DNA from: Sternotherus odoratus
Taxonomy: Eukaryota > Chordata > Testudines > Kinosternidae
Length of the DNA: 64,000 nt
Assembly: GCA_032164245.1 (NCBI GenBank)
Contig: JAVMKO010000003.1
Location: 8,876,651 to 8,940,650 of the forward strand
Direction: 5' to 3'
Notes under the pieces: model-generated
What the model was told of the DNA's origin: nothing
The model's database searches: none
What the model saw: only the letters and a program-made list of their open reading frames with translations
Translations under genes and position numbers: made by a program
Shown here: positions 56,290 through 64,000 of the stretch, one piece after another
Numbering within the stretch: the stretch's first letter is position 1
Layout of the letters: every line of letters begins with the position of its first letter

Positions 56290-57720
56290 ATCATAGAATC
56301 ATAATAAAAGGCCATAATAAAAATGCACAGTAGAGATAGCCCGGACAAACAGCATGCTGGGAGTTGTAGTTCGGCGGCACAAAATGGCCGCCGCGTGTGC
56401 ACCGCCGCGAGCCGTAGAGATGGCCTGGACAAACAGTATTAAGCACTTTGGCCCGTGTACACGGGCTGTTACACTAGTAGAATCATAAAAGATTAACGTT
56501 GGAAGAGACCTCAGGGAATCATCTAGTCCAAACTCCTGCTCATGCAGGACCAATCCCAACTAAATCATCCCAGCCAGGGCTTTGTCAAGATGGGTCTTAA
56601 AAACCTCTAAGGAAGGCAATTCCACCACCTCCCTAGGTAACCCATTCCAGTGCTTCACCACCCTCTTAGTGAAAGAGTGTTTCCTAATATCCAACCTAGA
56701 CCTTCCACACTGCAACTTGAGACCATTACTCCTTGTTCTGTCAACTGCCACTACTGAGAACAGTTGAGCTCCATCCTCTTTGGAAACCCTCCTTCAGGTA
56801 GTGTGACAGATCGCCGTCTCCCCCCTCTCAGGAACACGCAGGAAACCCTTTTTTGCTCCAAACAGTGCTCTTTAATTTACAGTGCAGGACCCCACCACCA
56901 TTATATACAGCTTAAAACAGCTCATTAATACACAGCTCTAAACAGCTCATTAATACACAGCTCTAAACAGCTCATTAATGCACAGCTCTAAACAGCTCAT
57001 TAATACACAGCTCTGAATACAGCGCTCTAAGCAGGTACAGGGGGAGGCTGAGTCCACTACCCCCGGTTGGGACTTCCTCCCCAACTGCACCCGCAGAGTG
57101 AGTATTGTATAGCTCCACAACCACACACAGCTCTGGTTAGCTCAACAAACACACACAGCTCTGGTTAGCTCAACAAACACACACAGCTCTGGTTAGCTCC
57201 ACAAACACACACAGCTCTGGTTAGCTCCACAAACACACACAGCTCTGGTTACCTCCACAAACACACAGCTCTGGTTACCTCCACAAACACACAGCTCTTG
57301 ATAGCTCACAAACACTCAGCTCTTGATAGCTCAACACACAGCTCTTGATAGCTCATGCCACCACCACCACCCTGGACTTCCTTCCTGGCAGCCTTATATC
57401 CCCCAGAGGAGGCTGCCAGGTGCAACCCATCCAAGTTGATTGCCCTGCAAGCCAGGTGGCTAATTAGCCTTCCTGCCAGGGAGGTTTGCAGAGGGCTTTT
57501 CTCCCTCTTAAAGGGGCGGCAGGCTGGGTCAAGCCCACCCTGCCACAGTAGTTGAAGGCTGCTATCAAATCCCCCCCCCCCCACTGTTCTCTTCTGCAGA
57601 CTAAATAAGACCAGTTCTCTCAGCCTCCCTCATAAGTCATGTGCCTCAACCTCCTAATATTTTTCGTTGTCCTCAACTGGACTCTCCAAGTTGTCCACAT
57701 TCTTTCTGTCATGGCCCCCC
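56290..57720 (-). mobile_element. CR1 3' region split by an LTR
   Basis: Reverse-complement CR1 (ggaagagacctcagggaatc, aactcctgctcatgcaggac, aacctctaaggaagg, cctaatatccaacctagacc) runs from about 56460 to 56801 and resumes at 57552 (tgaaggctgctatcaaatcc, cagactaaataagaccag). A short non-CR1 piece lies at 56290-56460. Confidence 0.85.
56802..57547 (-). mobile_element. 746-bp LTR with internal tandem repeats
   Basis: It starts TGTGACAG and ends CTGCCACA, flanked by gtag on both sides (56798-56801 and 57548-57551). On the minus strand an ATTAAA lies close to the end, suggesting that orientation. Inside are about five 25-bp cacagctctaaacagctcatt units (56909-57010) and about eight units of roughly 30 bp with acagctctggttagctc (57118-57350). 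Confidence 0.8.
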
Positions 57721-58388
57721 CAAAACTACAGGCAATATTGCTTTGGCTATAGTTTCCATCACAAGGACTTAGTCCTTTAATTCAAGCAGTAGAGACTCAC
57801 ACTTTTTGCTGTGACAGCCCCTAGTACAATCTCCAGTGGCAACCAAGATGGCGGGTGTTACATCAAATTGTGGTATTAAGTCACTGCCTGCACTAGGGAT
57901 TATGTGGAATTGCATTACCCAAGTGGGAGCTCCAAGGAATGTAGGAGAAGCACATCACTTGCAAGATCCCTGTGGGTGATGTAGCCTGATTACCCAGAAT
58001 GCCCTGCTATCTTCATGTTCCGGAGCGTAGGGCTATGGACCTGCCTACCCCCAGCTCCCCTTGGGGGTGTATTTCATCCCCCACAGTACATAGAGGAACC
58101 AGCAGTCCTTAAATTTTGTCTCAGGGTAGGGCATTAAGGGTAGTGCAGCATTACAACCACTTCTCACCATCTGTAGAGCCCTGCAAGATGCAGTGGCCAG
58201 TGATGATCTGGCACCAAGTACTAGTTGTGGATAACTGAGGCACATCTGTGATGGCCCTTCCCTTACCCATAAGAGTGTAAAGGCAGATTTTGAAGCCCTT
58301 ATAAATTGAGGCTGCATTTCCAGGTTGGTCTCATTAATGCCCAGTCATGACACTCTGTTTTAAACCCCTTTCCTTCTTCTCTTCCTAG
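57721..58388. other. Intron, nothing recognised
   Basis: No exon before 58389 and no clear mobile element. Confidence 0.4.
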
Positions 58389-58532
58389 GTGGCCTGGGTG
58401 GAGGGGCAGTGCATGTGCACGGCACTGGGTTTGCTCCAGGAAACACCTCCGTGACCGTCTGTGGTGCTCCCTGTGAAATGCTCGGACACGCAACGACGAC
58501 CGATGTGAGCTGCCTTGTCCCGCGCTTGGACG
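58389..58532 (+). CDS. PKHD1: PKHD1 exon (probably 33), last IPT start in window
   Basis: This 144-nt exon, acceptor tcttcctag and donor gtcagt, encodes GGLGGGAVHVHGTGFAPGNT then VCGAPCEMLGHATT and SCLVPRLD. It holds the IPT opening (G-G-G, strand, G-T-G-F) and the C-x-x-x-C pair. It ends phase 1; the next exon is not in the remaining 5.4 kb. Confidence 0.95.
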
Positions 58533-59011
58533 GTCAGTTAACGAGTTGGGCTGGATAACGAACCCTCCTAAAATCTATCCCCTGCCTCAAACCACAGGTC
58601 CTGGATTCCCACTGCAAAAAATCCCAGCGCGGATGAGGAGAGGCAGGGGCACCTCTGATGGCCCAAAAACTGCTCTGGAGAAGGGAGGGGAGCCAACATG
58701 GCAGCAGCCACCGCATCCTGACCCTCATCCAAAATCCCACGGACGTCAATGGGAGTCTTTCTATTGATGTCAGTGGGTTTGGGTCAGGCCCTCTCTGGAA
58801 ACACCACATGGTCACTGCTTTGTGAGTATGTGGGAGATGTGCTAAGAGATGGTATATGGCTGGATGACAGCCTGTCTCTGCAGCATCATTCTCATGAGAA
58901 CAATCCAGCAGTAGCACCTGCACCTTTCTCTCCAGGGCAGGAGGTAGGGAATGGAGTGGGAGGAGACTATACCGTGCATGCATGCAGGGTATTGTTACTG
59001 GCATTGCAGTA

Positions 59012-59100
59012 GCTTCTACAGGCCAGGGCCCCATTGTTCTAGGCAGTCTACAAACATATGGCAAGGAGACGGTCCTGCCCCAAGGGGCTTACAGTGTCAG
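59012..59100. repeat. Old amniote repeat, copy
   Basis: agcttctacaggccagggcc, ccattgttctaggcagtcta, gagacggtcctgccccaagg and ggcttacagtgtcag follow the family at 28868 and 30815. Confidence 0.6.
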
Positions 59101-59172
59101 TACCTTCAAGCTACTTTAAAGGTAGCCCAAAGAGTAGGTTGGAGGGGCTAAGTGAATCCCCTGAGATCTGTA

Positions 59173-59342
59173 TGTAACATGGACAGACCCCAGTTCTTGG
59201 TAGGTGGGATCAAACCTGGGATCTCTAGAGCTAAATGCCACATGGCTCTTAACTAAGGCTGTAGCAGACTCATTGATCGCTAAGTGGTCTCAGTGCTAAT
59301 CGAGAGGACAGAACACCACACCCAAGATGTGTGTGGGTTACA
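59173..59342 (-). mobile_element. tRNA-box repeat, tandem copy 1
   Basis: Begins TGTAACATGGACAGACCCC and ends GTGTGGGTTACA, so both ends are inverted (TGTAAC/GTTACA). The B-box-like ggtttgatcccacc reads on the minus strand. Confidence 0.7.
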
Positions 59343-59416
59343 TACTTTTCCTAGCTGAGGAAGCATGTCTGAAGCTTCAGAGACTTTCTAGTTGATATCC
59401 CGGACGATCCCCCACT

Positions 59417-59613
59417 TGTAACGCTGACAGACTCTGGTCATCGGGGGTGGGATTGAACTTGAAACCTCTGGAGCTAAATGTATGAGCCTCTACTGCATGG
59501 GCAAAAATGCACATGGCCCTTAGCTAAGGCTGTAGCAGGCGCACTAATTTCTGTGTGGTCCCGGTGCAACTAGAGGGGATAGAACACCACACCCAGGGTG
59601 TGTGCATGTTACA
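59417..59613 (-). mobile_element. tRNA-box repeat, tandem copy 2
   Basis: Begins TGTAACGCTGACAGACTC and ends GTGCATGTTACA, in the same orientation as copy 1, 74 bp away. Between-copy divergence is substantial. Confidence 0.7.
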
Positions 59614-59619
59614 TGTAAT

Positions 59620-61840
59620 ATTTCTTCAAATTCTACAGACCTCCCTGAGGTCAAAAGTTCCTAGCTTCTGCTCCTCCAGCCTAAGAGAGTATCTGTGACT
59701 TGTCATTTTGCCTCATCCTCTGAGTGTATCCAGAAACAATCTCCAAATATAAACTAAAACAAAATGGTGTGTGTTTGGATGTGGGCGGGATGAACCTGAG
59801 ATACTGTAAATAATCACAGTATCCCATTCCCCGTTCCCAATCCAATTCCCCAGGATTTTGGAACAGTTCTAGGAACTGTCCTTTAAGCACTGTCCTGGGA
59901 ACTGGGATATCTCATGTTAAAAGATGCAGTGCTTGAATACCAGGATGAGGGAAGGGGGAGACTGGTTATTCAAGATGTAATATCAGACCATACTTCAAAC
60001 GGGTGCTAGATGTCAGCAAGCAAATGCTGATTGATTGTATCTATGTTTCTTGGTAATTTAGTTTGGGGAATTGAGTTGGGTAGGTTGCACTTCCCACTAA
60101 ACAGACATATAAGACCTTTCCTTGTTTATTGCTCGGCTCCTGCTGAATTAAGATATGTATCTCATATCCTACCAAATATGTGGTTGAGAAGGCTAACTTC
60201 TCTCTCTTTCTCTCACCTACCCTCTACCAGTGATGATGTTACACTTAGAAAAGTATTTTTGCTTTCTGGTCAAGCAGAACAAACTAAAAAACTCACACTA
60301 GTTTAGGGGCAAGTAGATACAGTATTTGCAATGCTTGTATGGGCACATAAACATAAATATGTAAAATGCTTGTGTACACAAACTCAAATGCATTCCTATC
60401 TTGCAAACACACTGCAAATGGTAAAATAGTCTGATATTCATGTTTTGATTATGATTTTCAGGTTATATTTTTAGATGCTAATTGGCCTGCCAAAGATCTT
60501 TTTAATCTAGCCTCACATGTGCTGTTTACTTGGTGTTATTCTCTGGGAGTTTTCCATTTGTTATGTGCTGACTGGGCCCCAACCAGCTAGACTAGCGAGC
60601 TGTTGACATGCAGATTTCCCTTTTGCTAGTCTCATTCACTCTGCAGAAGGGTTCCTAACCACTGTAGTGGAGACAAGCTGTGTACGCAAGCCTAGGGGCC
60701 ATGAATTTGGGGCCTTTGCTATGCTTCAGAACAGAGGCACATGTATGCAGATTAGAAGCACATTTGATATTTACATCATATCCTGCTGCCAAAATACTTC
60801 GTCTTCATGTATTTTTCTGTAGACCCTCCCCCCCCCCACAAAAGTGCCTTAGGATGATTCCACCAACTACCAATATTTATTTTAAGTCATGGCATGTGAG
60901 TTTCATTTTATTTTTAATATTGTTCTTGCTGCTTATCTATCTAAGGTACTTATTTGTGAGAGAGCATGGGACTTGAATGTGGGTTGATGGGTCCCCAGGC
61001 ATGGGACCAGCAGGGAATGTGGGCTGGTGGACCCCGCTCACCAGAAGCATGGACCACAAAACTCCTAATTGGAGGAGATGCCTGGCCTCTCTGATTGGAT
61101 CAGTTTCGCTCTTTGAGCCAGAAAGAGGCACAGGAAGTTCTTGGAGCAACTAAGTGAATCCCTAGTTGAGAGCTACATGAGACTGTCTCCTTTCACCTGA
61201 TTCTTGATCTTTGCCTGGTTCCTGCCTTGTTCCAGATCCCTGCTTCTGTGCCCTCCTGGCTTCTGTCCCCAGCTGCAACCCTTGGCCTGACCTCTGTCTC
61301 CATTTCTGGCTCTGACCCCTGGCTCTGGTGCCTGACTCCTGCTCTGGTGACTACATCTGACTGCCACTGCTCTGACCACTTGGACTGACTGCCCACATCC
61401 CGGTCCATGGCAGTTTGGTTGGAAAACCAACCTCTCTGAGCAGGTCTGGCTCCTTATCCCAAGGAGAGCTGGCTTTGCATGAACCATTAAGCCCCTCCCG
61501 ATGGATAACCAAGCTGTGCAGCATGGATTTCACAGCTGATTGTCAAGAACTGAGCACTGCAGGAGTAAGTTCATCATGCTAGCAGACACTTTTATGCAGC
61601 CTAGAGTTGAAAACGACACTTCCTTGGGAACTGAGAAGCCAGTAGGCTGGAGAAGCTGAAGTTTGATTAATCCCATGTCAGAGTGAGACGTTATATAGCA
61701 GATGATCCAGACACAACGAAGCCTCAAACGTGGTGGAAGTGGTAATCAACTAGACAGTGGGGGGAACCATTCAAAGCTGCACTGCAGAGAGTGGACTACT
61801 TCTGTGAGTTCACAGTTTGCTTTCGAAGACAAAGCTGATA
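59620..61840. other. Intron, unassigned
   Basis: No PKHD1 exon was found after 58532. The part from about 60960 may belong to the 5' region of the Ty3/gypsy element, but an LTR pair or primer site could not be shown. Confidence 0.35.
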
Positions 61841-61848
61841 ACAGAAAA

Positions 61849-64000
61849 ATGGAGGGTCTGAAGCCTCTGGGAACATTAAACCTGCAAGTGACGCATTTAG
61901 CTCAGGCATAGAAGATCTGGAAAGAGGAGTTTAACCTCGCTGGAAGATAAAGAAGATACTGTGAAAATAAAACTGTTTCCTTACCTGATTGGAGAAAAAA
62001 GGAGAGAGGTCAGTGAGATTCTGTGTGGAAATTTCACAAGCTCAGCACATCTTAAAAGCAGTAACGGGCTGTTTTGGTACTGTCTCTAACCCCAGGAAGA
62101 AAGAAATGGTGGAAAGATAGCATTTCTTGTCTTGGAATCAAGCAGCTGGAGAGGATATAGATGAATAAAACACTGATTTAAAAATGCTAGCAGCCAGATG
62201 TAGTTTCGGAAATATTAAAGATTCATTGATAAGAGACCAGATAGTGTGACCAGTTATGAGACTCACAAATATTAGAGCGGTTGCTGAGGGAAGCTGACTT
62301 GACTTGGGGAAAAAGCTTTGTCCATGTAATACATCAGAAAGAGAAATCAAAACCAGATACATCAGTAGATGACAACGCTACAGACACATGCCAATCCTGT
62401 GGCAGAAAACATGAAAGACAAAGAAAAGTGTCTAGGTTGTGGGAAAAAAATGTTAGATCTCTGACAAAACTGAATAATTTTGAAGCTGTTTGCTTGTTTT
62501 TCAGAGAGAAGAAAAGCAAATCCAAGGTACACACAGTAACTAAAGAGAGCAACAGTGAGTATGAGGACATTGTATGAGTGACCAAACAGATAGTAAACAC
62601 AGTGCAAGAAGACCCTAGTAAGCACCAGAAACAGTTGTATGCAGCCAGGTTATTTGGGAAGAAAGTGATACAATTTCAATTAGATTGATTGGGATAATGT
62701 TACAACCCATGCTACAATCTGGTGAACCCAGACATATGGTTGGAACAGACCAGCCAGCTGTTAACAGTGTACAACCTGATCACATTAAAACTCACTGGGG
62801 AAATGTAAAATGAGATTAGGAAATCCAAGGGAAAAATAATACAGACTGGACTTTGTGGCCATAGGTGATGGGACAGCAGTATCGCTTTGGGCAGTAAGAC
62901 TCTCCATAAGCCATGAACTGGATAAAAGTACAGTACCAGAACATAATGAAAGTGGATAGCACTAAGATACCTTGGATGATATTACCTTAGACTAGGAGAT
63001 GAAACAGAGGGAGTATCAAGGTATGTTTCAGGGAGCTGGACAGTTAGATGGTGTTTATAAAACATAGATTGACACCAGTGTGAAGCCAGTTAAATTGCAG
63101 AAAAAAGAACTATATTATTACATTACGACAGCCACTGAAAGACGAACAGCAGAGGTTACAGAACTGAGGACTTATTTATCCTGTAGAGAAGAGCACAAAC
63201 TGGAAAAGCAGTCTTGTGGTGGTAAGAAAGCCACCTGAAAAGCCGGGAATATGCATAGACCCAAAGACTTTAACCAAAGATTTGAAATGGAACCATTCCC
63301 CTCTGCCTACAATTGAGGACATATTATCAAATCTGTATAAAGAGAGACATTTTACAGAATGTGATATGAAAAATGGATTCTGGCACATTGAATTGAATGA
63401 AAAATTCAGTTAATTTGACAACCTTTGCAAGTCCATTTGGGAGATACTGATGGTTAAGGATGCCAATGAGAATCATTTCAGCACCGGAGGTATTCCAGAG
63501 CTGTCTGAGCCAAGTATTGGAGGGCTTGATGGGAATCCGGACAATAGCAGTTGCGTTGATAATGGGAAAGGATGGTGATCCAGGACAAGCTCAATGAGAT
63601 CATGACTACATATTGCTATATTTTTTTTTTTACAGAGATGCAGAGAAAAAAATATTAAATTGAACTTGGACAATCTCAAGTTAAGAGTAACTGAGGTGCC
63701 ATCCATTGAATATTTGTTGACCTTCAAAAGCCTGAAAGTACACCCAAAGAAAACAAGGGCAATCGGAGAAATGCCAAAACACAGTGATGTTAAAGGAGTC
63801 CAAAAATTCCTGGGAATCGTCAGTTATTTGGGAAAGTTTTTCAACCATCTGTCCGAGATCTGTGAGATCCTGAGACAGCTGACACATTGAGACACCTCAT
63901 AGGAGTGGACGGACCAAAAAGAGCAAGCATTATGGAAAGTAAAAGATTATTGGGAAGGCTCCCATTTTGAAATATTACAATGCAGATGAACCCCTGATGC
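61849..64000 (+). pseudogene. Ty3/gypsy retrotransposon relic (gag, RT), runs off window
   Basis: A gag start reads MEGLKPLGTLNLQ at 61849. Near 62281 is RLLREADLTW-like text, followed by a zinc-knuckle remnant (CQSCGRKHERQRK) near 62390. At 63216-63410 the reverse-transcriptase start reads KPGICIDPKTLTKDLKWNHS, then LPTIEDIL and DMKNGFWHIEL; a further RT piece (VHPKKTRAIGEMPKHSDVKG, FLGIVSYLGKF) is at 63735-63840. Many stops and frameshifts lie between, and where the catalytic Asp pair is expected (about 63540-63560) the reading is IAVALIMG. The element is dead and continues past the window. Confidence 0.88.

Larger units (their letters stand above)
4811..58532 (+). other. PKHD1: PKHD1 gene, internal portion (25 exons)
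   Basis: This span is the middle-to-early part of PKHD1, which encodes fibrocystin/polyductin, a very large type I membrane protein of primary cilia, basal bodies and apical membranes in kidney and bile-duct epithelium. Twenty-five exons read in one continuous frame (about 1612 residues) with IPT/TIG, PA14 and further IPT/TIG domains in the family order. Exon sizes and phases, including a 40-nt exon and a 1626-nt exon, match what I recall of human PKHD1, probably exons 9 to 33. The paralogue PKHD1L1 shares the architecture, but residue-level agreement with PKHD1 is much closer, for example in the 40-nt and 71-nt exons. The 5' exons (signal peptide, first IPT) and the 3' exons (G8, PbH1, transmembrane, tail) are outside the window. 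No frameshift or stop was found. Confidence 0.96.

Noticed and set aside
56909..57350. Regular direct repeats resembling a CRISPR array
   Set aside because: Vertebrate DNA, no distinct spacers, and the units lie inside an LTR.
4811..58532. Gene identity as PKHD1L1
   Set aside because: Same domain types, but the residues, 40-nt exon and giant exon match PKHD1 much better.
58534..59064. 176-codon minus-strand ORF
   Set aside because: It overlaps intron, a palindromic repeat and an old amniote repeat; no protein family features.

Overview
The window is vertebrate, almost certainly turtle (cryptodiran), genomic DNA. The repeats point there: CR1 LINE 3' ends on both strands, Cry-type tRNA-derived SINE pieces, many short hAT, TA-flanked and TAA-flanked MITEs, MIR-like SINEs, a Penelope-like element and a Ty3/gypsy relic. 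No bacterial-style operons, CRISPR arrays or RNA genes were seen.

One gene occupies most of the window on the + strand: PKHD1, encoding fibrocystin/polyductin, the large single-pass ciliary receptor-like protein mutated in recessive polycystic kidney disease. I could place 25 consecutive coding exons (4811-58532). Every one has AG/GT borders and the reading phase is continuous across all 24 junctions (4838 nt, about 1612 codons, no in-frame stop). They encode the end of an early IPT/TIG region, a third IPT/TIG domain, the PA14 domain, a long cysteine- and sequon-rich linker, and a run of IPT/TIG domains, several of them in one 1626-nt exon (54456-56081). If the large exon is human exon 32, the window holds exons 9 to 33. 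The start codon, signal peptide, G8 and PbH1 domains, membrane segment and tail lie outside.

The introns are a layered record of transposition. 1-4810 is upstream intron with CR1, an ERV-like stretch and a MITE nested in another MITE. 4.9-36 kb carries a SINE fold-back, a tiny SINE-head insertion with a clean target duplication, hAT MITEs with 8-bp duplications, a long (CAGACA)n/(CA)n tract, a 17-bp triplet of splice-donor look-alikes and LTRs. 36-45 kb carries a solo LTR, CR1, a 1348-bp hAT element built of alternating inverted TTTAAAGGG units, another hAT element, a TCTA array inside a SINE, and a Penelope GIY-YIG fragment ending about 27 nt before an exon acceptor. 46-58 kb has an LTR-like unit, short repeats with tRNA-like boxes, and an LTR inside a CR1. 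58.5-64 kb is the next intron, ending in a decayed Ty3/gypsy element that runs off the window.

The gene looks intact and under constraint. Nothing here requires a new protein system; the most unusual material is repeat structure. Repeat family names are from pattern recognition only, and boundaries without a stated target duplication are approximate.
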